Notes under the pieces: model-generated
The model's database searches: none
What the model saw: the letters and a program-made list of their open reading frames with translations, nothing else
What the model was told of the DNA's origin: nothing
DNA from: Clusia tigrina
Lineage: Eukaryota > Arthropoda > Insecta > Diptera > Clusiidae
Length of the DNA stretch: 64,000 nucleotides
Assembly: GCA_920105625.2 (NCBI GenBank)
Contig: OV050030.1
Location: 408,161,034-408,225,033 of the forward strand
Direction: 5' to 3'
Made by a program: the position numbers and the translations under genes
In this document: positions 22,301 through 36,500 of the stretch, in pieces
Numbering within the stretch: the first letter of the stretch is position 1
Layout of the letters: every line of letters starts with the position of its first letter

Positions 22301-24418
22301 TAAAGAAAACAGCCAACATTATGGTTTGTTTATTCATTCGGAAGACATCCTGAATGGACAATATCCTGGCAATTAAAGAAAACAGCCAACATGTATTTGA
22401 TTTTTAAGCGAATTTGAGGTATTTTTGAAGGATTATTAACGAAACGCCATTCCGATGCCTGGTGGCTGATTCTCAATATCTCAATATCAAACCCTACCCT
22501 ATTTTGATGTGTTGCTTGATTTTAGGGTTTGAATTGCCTCCTTTAAGCATGCTTTACAAACCTCTTTGATTGGTAAGTTTTAAAGAACATAAATATTGGA
22601 TGGAACCTTCATCGTTCTCATTAGAGTACTGCCTGCCTCCAGTTAACATTAACTGTTTATTTTGATGCATAACAACGCCACTTTCTGAATCAAATGAGGA
22701 TTCTCCTAGACACTATTTTGAGAAATTGGCCAACGTACGTACTAAAGTTGTGCACAAATGGTGTGGAAGCCAAATATGATTCATTTCCTCGTATATTTTG
22801 GGACAATATTTTCGGCCGAACAAATGTTTCTGAGCTGCATGAATCTTTGCATACTTTCAACACTCCAAGTCTCCTTAAAATGTGGTTGGCCATTCAAATA
22901 CAGATATTCAGTTTTGAAAAGAAGCTAATACAGATGGCTTTCTCTGTAGGAGAGTGGAATATTTTTCATGGGTTGACTAGTGGGCACGCCATCCACTTTG
23001 TGAAAAGGATCCACTATGGTCACCCCGATATAGACGAACATCCCTACTGACTGTCAGGTTGGTAATCCTCTTAAATCCTAAACCCCGAAATGGAATGTGG
23101 AATGGAATGGAGAACCACATGAACCTGCGTACTAGAATTCAAAATTTATATTCAATTAGTTCTAAATTATTAGTTCTTATTAACTCCTCTTTGTTTTTAT
23201 TCACTGAACTATTTTTCATAAGAATATGTATATGAAGACCGTTCATTATTGCTCCGACTACATTTTTAAAGCTGCCGTTTAGAAATTAAATATTGTGAGA
23301 AAGAACTGGAATATTGTCACGTAATTGCCTTTCAGACAATTTTTACCAAGTTCACTCCTTGGATTTGTATCGCTGGATTGTGTAATAAGCAAACAATTCC
23401 CTCTTCAGTTGCAACAATTGGCTTTATTAGTATTCGTCCAACTCACTGACGTTCGCTCTCCAACGATCACTTGTTAACTCTACCACGGCTTTTAACGTTG
23501 CTTGCTGTCACTCTCAGGATTCGCTATGATCATTTTGCCACTGTCACTATTTAACTGATCTGCTACTACACTGTTCTCTTTCGTCTATTGTTTCATTGCT
23601 GCTACAACTACTTGTTCACTTGTTCACTTTGACTTATTTACTGATCCCCATGTCTCCTGTACAGTCGCTTCTATATCTCTTCCACACGAGAACCTCAACC
23701 AGCCTCCGAATGCAACATCGCATGCCTTCTCGCGTGTGCATTTTTTGGGGTTGAAATCGACGCTCACCTTAAAACTATCAACCAATATATCGTAACAATA
23801 TTATACAATGAAATAATATAAAGCTATTAAGAGGTCTTATTTAGTTCGTTTAGCAAATCGAGCTGTGGTACGGATTTTATTCTGTTTATTATGTGTATCG
23901 AACACTTTTTGGCTTGATTTGATGTAATATCATATGTTTATGACTTTTTTGAATATCAAGGATTAAGTCATCCTTTTAGAAAGCCAGGTCTCCCAAATAG
24001 TTTCCAACAATTGCAAACATTATTCCTATTGGGTATTACCTCTGAATACCTTTTCAAACATGGCTTGCTAATTTAATATTTCTCCAGCAAATAAGGAATC
24101 AAATCGATAATTTAAAGCACACTACTGCCAAAGCATTTGTGTGAAGTAAGCATTCCTTTAAGATAAGTTGTTCAATAAGCTTTTATGCTGCTCACGTAAC
24201 CAAACTTTCCTACTGCATCAGTCAATAGCGAAAATGAATGCACTCGGCAGATACTACTATATACGATGCTCGTATGTGTGCATGTGTGTCTGTGTGTCAA
24301 TCTTATTAGAAATACTGCTGCATGCATATTTTGTAACTAGCAGAAGGATCATGCGGCCAATACACCAATGGTTTTTATATCGATAATAAATATATTTATT
24401 TATATCAATATGAAAAAA

Positions 24419-24516
<98 letters not shown>

Positions 24517-27500
24517 TTTTTATATTTATTTTTATATTTATACTTAGATATATTTGTATATACTCTATCATCACATTTAGAAAAAAACATAATTGTGAAA
24601 TTTCCTAAATAACCCTGTATGCCCTTCTTACCAGCACTTATGGCCATCATTAGTGTGTCTTTAACGCTCCATTGACATTCGTCGTGTGGCAAATTACATG
24701 TGTGACTGTGTATATTGTGGTTGTTTGACTGCGGGAGGCTCTTGCATGTCATCTAATTTTCGCTTTTATGCTTTCATGTTGTTTGCATTTTGATTACAAT
24801 TCAAGCACAATCAAATTACACCATGACTGACAAGTCTATCTTTATCCAGATTAGAAGAAATGTCTTCATTTGTGCGTAGAGCCGAGAGTCAGAGAGTCAA
24901 CAATAATTGAAGTGTAAACAGTTCATTCAAATGGGAAATGCCACAAGTGAATGAACTGAATGAACCATTTATTTATTAATTTTCTTTTGATATTGTATGG
25001 AAAGCAACAATAACAAATCCACTCACATTATACACACACAAACACACTTAAACACTCATTCACACATACACACAATTGACTGAATTTGTTATTTGCATAT
25101 TGTAGAACGGAGCTGCTGCCAAGACGCCGCATCCCATGCCCATTTGGCATTTGTTATCCAGTTCAACCACATAATCCAATCCCGCACCGTTGCAGCGGTC
25201 ACGTGCCCTGCGTGCAAACGGCATTTAATTACCCTCTGACAATGTGGTAAGCGGCGCTGTTAATGGCTATTTAGAAACATTAAACGATTAGCGGCGGCTG
25301 TGTGCTCTTGTGCCCAAGAATTGCGCTTATTTGTGGCAGTGCGGGGAGCTAGAAGTGTTATTTCCTAGACGGTCAAGACCACACTGAGAAAAAATAATTG
25401 CTCAACCGCATTGATATTACAAATAAAATAAGTATTTTGTAGTTATCCTGAAGCACCATGTGCTGAACCACAGTAGATATTCTGGTGCTACTCTATTGAA
25501 GCAATTCCCTCTTCCCATAGTTTGATGGTTTATTTAATATGACGAATTTATACAAATTTTCCTTACCGACCCATTTTCTAATTGTGTTAATTCCTTTATC
25601 AGAGATTTTATTCTGTGTCTTCATATTTCTACAAAACAACTTTCGATCAATCAATGTATTGAGAGGTTTTGTCCTTTCTGTATTTTTTAAAGTAGATGAT
25701 GATGTGAATAGGTTAGGTTAGGTGAGGTTATCGTGGCAGCCGGTCCACGGACCAGCTCACTCAGACCACCATGGGTCCATTGTGATACCACCGCGTAACA
25801 ACGCACCTCCGATTCACTCGTCGAACCATTTCGAAGCCGGAATAAAGCGCAGTATTTGTTTGACCTTCGCGCCAGGCACTTCTGTAAGAGAGCTAACAGT
25901 GTATTTGCCTAAAGAGCCCGCTCTGCTTCTAGCCAGAGCGTGGCACCTACAGAAGAGATGTTCCACACTCTCCGCCTCCTTCTCATCCCCACAGCTTCTG
26001 CAGTATTCATGAGAGAATACTCTCAGCCTGAGAGCATGCCTGCCGAATAGCAAATGACCAGTTATACAAGCCACGACATTAGAGATATTCTCTCTCGACA
26101 GGGCAAGCAAGTCTCTAGATTTCCTTCTATTAAGCTTCCGCCACATTAGCCTGGTCATTAAGCAAGTGCCCTCATATACCCAAGACTCATTGGCCTCTCG
26201 AACGACCCTATTCTTCAGCATCAGATTACAGGTGACAATTGGTATTCCAACATCGTATCTGTCCGTGCATAAAGGAAGGTTGGTGCCCCGTCTGGCTAGC
26301 TCATCAGACATACAGTTCCGTCAATATCCCTATGTCCCGGAAACCATATTAGGCGTACCCTGAAAACGGTACGGATATCATTTAGGGCTGTCCGGCAGTC
26401 CTGAGTAACCTTTGATTTCAGTGCCACCGAGTTCATTGAGTTGTTGGCCGCCTGGGTAACTGAGTAGATATTACTGCATGTATATTTAAGTAGACGGCTA
26501 CCTCCTAAGTGTGATTTGTTCTCATCCTCCAGCACTGCGACCAGCATGTAGATCTTTTGTGCATTCGTATGTTAATTAAATATTGTTTATTATTTTGGCG
26601 AAGCGAATAATTCTCTTTAACGATAGGGTTTGGAAGTCGTCCTCTTCAAATGTTTAGCTATTTCACAGTTTTGCTCTGCGTCTGGTTAGCGGTGGACAGT
26701 TGGCAAGTAAGTGTTCCATAGTTTCATCCTCTTCACTGTTTCTGTATCTGCATGTTTCAGTATATGATAGACTGAGTTTGGCCATGTGATATCGACATAT
26801 CCAGTGGCCACATAGGATGCGGAGGTCCATCTTTTTGCATCGAACTGTAGGAATTTTTTGGAGTGACAAAGTCCTTCCAGGTAGTCTTAATAAGTTTTGA
26901 CCTCTTGTCTGGTTTGTTCTGAGATAATAGTTCGAATATCGTTTTTCGTGAAGCAGTACAACGGGCTTGGTCCTATAAAGAGCTCGCCCGCCCCATTCCT
27001 GGCTTGTACATCCGCGGCCTTATTACCTTTAAAGCCTTTGTGTCCAGGCACCCATATAAGCTTTACCTTGTTATGTGTTGCCAGTAGGTTTAGGTTGTTG
27101 TGGCATTCAAGAATAGACTTGACCATACATTTTCTAGTTTAAGGGATTTGCTTAACTTACTTTAGCAATTCTATCAGATCATTTAGAACCTGTTGTTTCT
27201 GAAAATGATGTTATGTTTAAAGAATCAGGACTTGCAATAAACATTTTGTGCATACTTTTGTATTCAACTCGTATTCTAAGGTATCAAAGATTCAGGGTTC
27301 TTTTTTATTCCCACATTATTCAGGGTTCAAATATCCACCTATGCATACATTAGAGTATTTCCTGTATAGAGTAATCTGCTTCCTATCTGTGGTATCTAAT
27401 ATCAGTAGGTTCAGATTTTTGATGTATTTCAACACTGTTTTAGATTCAGAGATCCATTAATCCCTTCTCATGTGGAGTAGTATGTTTAAGGTAGTGGCTC

Positions 27501-30500
27501 AGTTCACCATATTTGTATTTATCAGTTTGTGCTTATTTTTAGCTATCAGGATAGTTCTCTGGTATTCTTGGGTTGATACTAAACTCATTTGTCTTATTAA
27601 AGGTGCATTGTAGATATACAAACACATTTTGCCCTTCAAATTGAGAGAATGCAGTTTGTCCTTTTCCACTTGAAGATCCATGTAAAGTCCATTAAACATA
27701 ATGGCTTATATTATAAATCTCTCTTGCACACGAGAACCTCAACCAGCCTCCGAATGCAACTTCGCATGCCTTCTCGCGTATGCATTTTTAGGGGTTGAAA
27801 TCGACGCCCACCCTAAAACCATCTACCAATATATCGTAACAATATTATACAATGAAATACTATAAAGCTATTAAGAGATCTTATTTAGTTCGCTTAGCAA
27901 ATCGAGCTATGGTACCGATTTTCTTCTATTTATTATGTGTATCGAACACTTGATTTGCTATAATAGCAAATGTTTATAGCTTTTTTGAATATCAAGGATT
28001 AATCCAGACTTTTGGAAAGCGAGGTCTCCCAAATATTTGCCAACAATTCCAAACATTATTCCTATTGTGTTAGGGTATTACTATCTTTCCATTGACTGGT
28101 TCACAGTCAATATAGCGTGATTCTTCCTTCTATCTTCTGCATAACTTTCCTCCCATCTCTCTCCCTAAGCCTGTAAATATATTCATTAAAAAGTGTAATA
28201 TTAAAGTAATTCTTCAATTTATTATTCTGTTCTGTGTCTGATGGAAATTTTCTCTCAGTGTACTGCGTGCAATTAACCGTGGCACAATGAATTTTAAATT
28301 TCAGCAAATAAATGGAAATATATTGTAATGGAATAAAAAACGAAAATAAAATAAAATGTTTTATATGTCTTTTCTTTTCTTCTTCTCTTTCTTTGTGATT
28401 CCATGCGATTTGTATCAATTTTCCAGATGATAATTCTACCATTTATACCAATATTGGCATTGATTGTGCAAACATCGCTGATATTGCAGGAGATACTCGA
28501 GTACAGAGCGGAGGTAGCTGACATCGAAACGCAGGTAAGTGTCATTTAAAGGGAGGAAGGGGGGAGGTACGGGGTTCGCCGGCTGACTGCATGCTGGCTT
28601 AGACGATTTACGGCAACGTGCGGGCGAGTACAACGCTCGTAATTAAAATTTATTGTTGCAATTCAATCATACGTCCAGAGTTGGCCAGTCGTTTAATGAA
28701 CGTTTGCTTGACCATAAAAAAGGAACAACAACAACAATAATAACAGAAAGGCAGCACCAAGCGACAACAACGACACCAGCGAAAAGAGCTGCAGCGCTCA
28801 AGCGGAGCAATAAATGTAAATATTGGCAAAAGCATGACACACTTTTCGCCAGAGCTGGTGTGACCAGCAAACGCAATAAACGATAATTGAAACGGGGCTC
28901 TGAGTGGGGTGGTGTTGCTTTTTGTTTAGTGTGACTTTTTTAATGTATTAAAGCTCAGAGTCCTTGCTGGAAATTTCCGCTGAATTTCAAAGTACATCAT
29001 TTCATCAGTTTCGTATATTTTGCTGTTAGACATTCGAAGCAAGTCGTCGAGTGGCATCCGGTGTAAGTGCAAATACCCTCTGACAGTGCATCATCAATCC
29101 TTGCTTCTCGGGTGTTCGATGTCAACAATGTCCACAAGCAGCACCGCATCCATCACTTTCATTTAAAATAACTGCACAAAAAGGCCAATGCACATTATTT
29201 ATGTGCACACGAGCGTGTTTGCTGAACGAAGCGCACCGCATTTCAAGCATCCCGACATTAGTTCTGAACTGCTTTATTGTCGTCTGCTCTGCGCAAAGCA
29301 CAAGGAACTGCCACACAATGTTTTGTATGTAGTTCACATGCGTTTCTCATCGTTATGGTTTCGTCTTACATTCTGTGTATTAGTTCAGTAAAAGCTTGTG
29401 CTATATATCTATAAAATATGCAAATGATTTCGCTTGTCTGATGTTTGTGTCCCAGTCACGTGCTAAATTTCTTCGCATCCTTTCAAGTTATTTCAAAGAT
29501 GACATTTTATAATGAAATCGTTCTAGCATTGATTAAGGCTGAGTGATTGGATTCTGTTTTTCGTTAAACTGTGAAATGGTTGCTTTGTTCCGTTTATGAG
29601 CATAAAAATTGCTGATGGAGAAGTATGTTTAGAAGAAGAGTTAGGAAGGCGACTTCTTTGTCGAGAAATATTTTTTATATATATTGCAAGTTTGTTAGCC
29701 AATATTACAATCACTTTTTTAGTAGTTCATGTCAAAATTCGGTGTGTATTTATATCGGAAAAGATATCATATATACATGTCATATATATTCAACAAATAT
29801 CCGATATTCGAGGAGTGGTTGTCATAAAAACTTTGCAAAAGTATAGATTACAATATCGTCAGCAAATATTGATTGAAAATCCGTATAATCCGTTTAAGTA
29901 ATGATATTTTCAATTGCCACCAATTTTCTACATGCAAAACACATTCTTTCACACATACGGAAATGGTCAATATTTATTGAGTATATAATACTACGAAGGT
30001 AATAAGTCAAAGTGCGTTGACATGTATGGATAAACATTGCGAAAAATTGTCAAAAAGAGGAGAGTCCTTTGAGTATAATGAAACTTTCTATAAATATAGG
30101 AGACCTGCTGATATCAGAATGCTTCACAAAATTAATACAAACAACATGATTTTTCAGAATGTGAAAAAGCAAAATTTTATAAACCAGCCCAAAAATATGC
30201 TAATTAAAAGTAGCCAAGCTATAACTGCATTTTTGATACCATAATAATTATTAGGGAACAAACTTAAAGCATATCCTTTAAAGATAACGTTGCGAAAATT
30301 TGTTTTGCTAGTAGTTCAATCACTGGATTGTAACTATTCTTTGATAATTTAGTTTAAAAGTAGTTTAATTTAACCGGAATTTATTAAATAAATATTAGCA
30401 AAATTTTATAAACCAGCCCAAAAGTATGCTAATTAAAAGTAGCCAAGCTATAACTGCATTTTTGATACCATAATAATTATTAGGGAACAAACTTAAAGCA

Positions 30501-33500
30501 TATCCTTTAAAGATAACGTTGCGAAAATTTGTTTTGCTAGTAGTTCAATCACTGGATTGTAACTATTCTTTGATAATTTAGTTTAAAAGTAGTTTAGTTT
30601 AACAGGAATTAATTAAAAAAATATTAGCAAAATTTTATAAACCAGCCCAAAAGTATGCTAATTAAAAGTAGCCAAACTATAACTGCATTTTTGATACCAT
30701 AATAATTATTAGGGAACAAACTTAAAGCATATCCTTTAAAGATAACGTTGCGAAAATTTGTTTTGCTAGTAGTTCAATCACTGGATTGTAACTATTCTTT
30801 GATAATTTAGTTTAAAAGTAGTTTAGTTTAACAGGAATTAATTAAATAAATATTAGCAAAATTTTATAAACCAGCCCAAAAGTATGCTAATTAAAAGTAG
30901 CCAAACTATAACTGCATTTTTGATACCATAATAATTTTTAGGGAATAAACTTAAAGCATATCCTTTAATGATAACGTTGCGAAAATTTGTTTTGCTAGTA
31001 GTTCAATCACTGGATTGTAGCTATTGTTTGATAATTTAGTTTAAAAGTAGTAGAATTTAATAGGAATTCATTAAATAAATATTAGGGAATATATTTAAGG
31101 CATTTCCTTTAATGATAACGTTGCGAAAATTTGTTATGATACTAGTTCAATCGCTGGATTGTCACTATTGTTTGACAATTTAGTTTGAAACCAGTTTAAT
31201 TTAACAGCAATTCATTAAATTAATATTTAACCAAGTTCAATTCAGTATTGAGAATAAGTATGACAATTTCACTTTTACTTTTATATCACTTTTTAACACG
31301 GAGTATTCCAAGACTATAGTGCATCCTCACATACAGTCTGTTCAACAAGAGAGAAACAACAATAATCATATTTAAGTTGTAAATATAACTATCCCTTTCG
31401 CACATTGCGATTATTTGTTTACATGTCTACGAAGCCAAAGATATATCAGCTCAGTATTGCGCAGTACTTCATATACACTTAAATTTATATTTCAATGTAA
31501 AATGAAAAAATCAAGTAAATAGCTTTTATACTTTCCAAGTTACCGACGTTTCTCTCTTGTTGAACAGAATGTAATTTGCATTTTTTTCGACTGTTTTCAG
31601 GGTCATTACACACATTTCGGTACTAAGACTATTAGACAAAAGAGATCACATAGGTTCTATCTCATTGTTGGTGAATCATAATATGTGGGTGCGACACAAT
31701 CTATGTAATTAATAACCGATCTGAAGTGGTTTCCTGAAGTTAAATCCTTTCTATAAAAATTTATAGAAATATATGAACATTGTAAATATAAGTACGATTC
31801 ATATTATATCTAGAACATATAGACTCTTGCTCGCATCCGGTGAGGCATACTTGGTAATATCTTCTTCGCTCTAATATACCCCTAAAAGGACTAATTTAAG
31901 ATATCACTGAGCATGCTTTATTGTCAATAAGAAATGAAATTTGTATGTGCAGCAGCTTTTCAGTTTTCCAGAAACTTTTCTTCGCATCAGTCATTGAGTC
32001 AATTACTATTGTTTCCACAAATTTTGTATGACTGATTCATTCCTCTACAGTTAATAGTGATGATTTGTATCATTCACTGCCTTCTTAGCTGATATTATTT
32101 GGATCTCACGATTTCTCTCCATCATTGCAAATCATTATAAAATATATCAACACTCTTCACTTAGGTAACTATCGCTACTGATTTGGGCAAAGTGGTGACC
32201 CGCCTCCAGTTGGAGCGCTCAGAAGTTGCATTCTACATTTTCACAAATGGCAGCAAAGTGCGGTAAGCGTGCAGAAATTTATGTCCTTCATTATTACATT
32301 TGTCTTCATGCACGCCACGTCTTTCAATGCATACATTTTCAGTTCAAATTTAACGCAACGCTTCGCAGTCACGGATCATGCTCTGAACAACATGACCACT
32401 TGGAGCGAGGTCAGCGTGCCGACCTCACCGGATGACGACGACGACGAAGTTATGCTAAATCGCACCGAATTCCAAATCCGTTTAAATGAATTTAGGTAAT
32501 TTTTGTTTTTATTTGTGATCTAAACTATGCATGGAAACTGTCTCGTGCATAGCAGACAGCCACCTACGCTGCCATTAGCATGCAAATTGAGTCGGGTATT
32601 TGCTAATAAATTTCTTTTTCACAAAATTTTCCATGTAGAGACAGGATACGCTCTGAACCGGAGGATAGTTCTGTTACGGATGTTATGAACTGGTACACGG
32701 CCATTAATCGCGCGCTACTGCATCACCTCACCGAGCAGATTAAGGAGACGGACAACAGCGGCGTCTGGCGGTGAGTTTTGGAAACTATTCACGCCTAGTT
32801 AAGACTTTAAAGGACTATGTTTTTATGCTCTAATGCAGCTACTTGATTGGCTTTAAGAATCTCTTGAAAAGCATTGAGTGCCAGAATATAGCCTCGTCTT
32901 TTGGCATAAAGTATTATGGGCGTGGGTTTTTAGGTGCCGATGCCTTTGTTTCCTACATTCGTTATGAGTTCCTGGCACGCGAGCTGATTAATTCCACTAT
33001 CAATTATGTGCCCTCACTGCTGGACATGTACATGAATATAACCGGATCGCAGAAATACAGAAAAATGAAAACCATGTGAGTGAAATGAATTTGCCAGCGA
33101 GGACCTGAAGTAGGAGGAGGAGGCGGACACGTGATTGCTAGCTTACGCATGCGAAAATACTTTTATTCTAATTACAGGAATGCCATTGTCTTGAAGAACA
33201 TACGCAATAAATCGGACGAGAGCAATGCGATTGAGTACTACGATGCCATGCACAATTACACCGATGACCTGCGAATCCTGCAAAAGGCGCTGCGGCACAA
33301 AATTAAGTAAGATTTGGCACCTGAAATACGAGTAATAGAAGTAGTTAATTGCGGTGAAAGGAAATTGGTAGACAATCTAATGTGGTAGAGTAGCCTGGTG
33401 GAAGTGTAGGTGGGGTGGTTGAGGGTGAGTTTGTTTGGTTTTTCTCGTCATTTGTTATTTCCGTCTGTTGCTCCTGTTAGTCTCAGGTAATTTTATTTTT

Positions 33501-36500
33501 AGCTACAAGACTTTTTTGACTTTGTGATAATTTGCCTGTATTTGTGGCAGCTCTTATTCCTTCCTTATGTTGAGTCAGAATATTAAGTGACATTAGTGAT
33601 TCGCTCTGTAAGTCCACCACCTATGGTTCCATCGCGGTGGATTACAAGTGGTGTGCTTCCCTGGCACGTTTTTTTAAGCTTCACCAAGTCAATTAGCATA
33701 AAGTACGCCGAGCTTTGCAAGGATAATTGGTAGGCAAGCAGTCGTAGCTTAGGAGGTTGTGTTGAGTGTGCCCACATTCAACGTTCTGCACAGTCAATGA
33801 AATGGAAGACAAAATGAATACACACAGAGTTGCTTTCTGCAGCAGTGCATCTCATTGAATGGTTATAACTGGTTCGAGATTATAATTGACAGGAAATAGT
33901 GTGTGGGTTCGGATGAAAATATAGCTATGCTGAGGAGTACTTAAGTTGTATGCTTGATCCGATATCTAGAACAAGTTGCATGTGTACAATATGTGGAGTC
34001 CCGAAAGTTTCTCAAATGGAAAGTGGGCGTAAGCTTTATCTGATCAATCCTATTTCTCGCATGTGGTTTTATAATTTCAATATGCTCATTCACACGTCAT
34101 GCGTCTCTTGTAGATATTTAGTTATGAATATGTCCTTATAGTGGGTGTATGTATATTTGTGGCCATATTTTACATAGTGTCCAGACGGATCCACTTCTAC
34201 ATAACTGTGTTCTACTACATTGCGTCCTTATACCATCAATTGGGACGAAGTTATAGTCTGTTAAAAATAGTGCCTATAGTTGCTTATGTGGGAGGTAGGC
34301 GTGGTCTTTAGTCAAATGCGTTCATCAAATTATCCGATTCTGTCTAAGGTACAGGCTATACTTAAGCAAGGGTTCATTATGAAATAGTTTGGGTTAGGTT
34401 AGAGTGGCGGCACTTTTGGGGAAAGCTCGCTTCAGCATAATTAAAGGCTAATCGTGAAACTATAAGAAACAGGCGTGACTCCCCGCGAACCATTGTGATT
34501 CCGATATGAACCTGGCAATATTCCTGATATTTATGGAAAAGAATTCGATCAAACTAGTAAGAAAAGATGAGCCAAGGAATTTAAGTCTTCCCTTTGCTTC
34601 CCTATCGTGGGGTATTGATATGTGAGATGGAGTCATTGAATGGCAACTTGTGTTTGGGGATGTCTACCAATCAATCAGTGTCCCATGAGCAGAGAAAGTG
34701 CTGTGCAGATGGAGTTGCTGGTGAGGTTGAGTAGCTGGCCAGATTGCCTCTTGTTCTGGGTAATCAAGTCTGTCCGGCCACGCAAAAAAGTGCGCTCCTC
34801 TACCCAGGATCTTCTTTATAAAAAATTTCAGAAAAATAGATCATTGTTTGTTAGATATAATTTGTCAAAAATAATGACGTGGAAGAAACTGTTCCAAAAC
34901 TTTGCGTTAAACCACATCTTCATATAAAATTTTCCTTAATATCTCTTTGAGTTGTGGGGCGATGCTCTTTATAAAAAGTGACCATAGAGACACGAACATA
35001 TGGTTATGGATAAACCGATTAAGAAAGTGACACTCATAAAAAAAATCCTAGATATTCTAGGACATAAATTATATTCACTATCGTTCTGTAGAACGAAACA
35101 AATGTTAGTTTCATCTAAAACATGATTACAACTGACCCTAAAAGTAGGCAGTAATTTTTACATTGAGTCTCAAGCTAAAAATTTCGAATCTACTCTGAGT
35201 AACTGTATTTTGGGGGATTCGTTACAGTATATTAAACGATAAGAAAGCATGTTTCGGTTTAAAACAAGGACATTCGAATTATTTAGAAAACTAGCTAAAT
35301 TTAAGATATATTCCTGAAGATGATGAGAATTGTTATATCTTGGCGTTAGTCGAAGAAGCAGTTGTAATCAACGCTTGCCAATAGGAAGACACTTTTTTTA
35401 TGGTTTCAATTAATTAACAAAATCATACAAAAATACTCAATAAAATATCGTATTTTTTAATTATTTTGAAAGTATCGTAACTATTTTTGTTGTGTCCTTT
35501 ATAGGGAATATGTGGACACGACTCTGTACGAAGCCACAAATAAAGAAGCCATTGGAGTGGCCATACTGGTGGTCGTTTTGTGTGTCTCCCCTATTATAAT
35601 AATCCTGGTGAAAAATGCTGCCGCAACAATACAGGTAACAAATTAATATGATTTCATAAGAAAAGATTCTACAAAATGAGCCGATGTTTTCTATGTTTAT
35701 TCTTATAAATTCATTTCGAAGGTGTACGCTTTAAACTTGGGTCTAAAAGCAAAGGAATTGAAACGCGAACAACGGAAAAGTGATTCTTTGCTCTTTCAAA
35801 TGTTACCGCCCAGTGTGGCCATGCAATTGAAGCAAACACAACAGGTGAGTTTGGGTGAATGTGAAAGGATGTAGAGGAGCGGTCGTAACGGTCCACCCTG
35901 TATTACAAATTAATGTGCTATTGCAACCCCTCTACCATAGCTCAATCTTTGAAGAGATCATTACAAAACTTTGGCATATATTTAATTATTTAATTCATCA
36001 TCATCAGGTACCCGCGGAGCTGTACGAAACTGCAACTGTTTACTTCAGCGACATTGTGGGATTTACTGAAATTGCCGCTGATTGTACCCCACTGGAGGTA
36101 AGCAATTCACTTGAAATCGAAGAGGTTCTAGATATAGAGATGAAACTTCCTCATATAAACTGCTCTTATCAAGTGGTGCAAACTATCGAAGTAATCGAAG
36201 TGATGATGTTCCCCGTCTAATACCACCATATTTTCATTGCCTATAGTACACAATGATAGCACAGTCGTATCGGTCTCTCCTTTATTATATGATATGCTTT
36301 TGTTGGAGTTTGGTTACAGTTCAGAAGCCGTTCCATCTAGCATTGTAATTGTGAGGTATCACTGTCATTCCCATCAACACTCAATCAGCTCTTTTTCTCT
36401 AACCGGCTTGCTGGCAATCAAACCAGCTAATCTGTATTTACATTCGTCACCTGAAGACAACCTTATTTTGCTTGGGACTCTTTTCATGATGTTTTAATTG

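Noticed and set aside
22694..23050. 118-codon + strand frame in cyclase intron 1
   Set aside because: No recognised motif, opposite-strand frame overlaps it, and composition matches the AT-rich surroundings; it lies inside an intron.
24257..24752. Ile-Tyr repeat frames on the minus strand
   Set aside because: Direct translation of the AT microsatellite.
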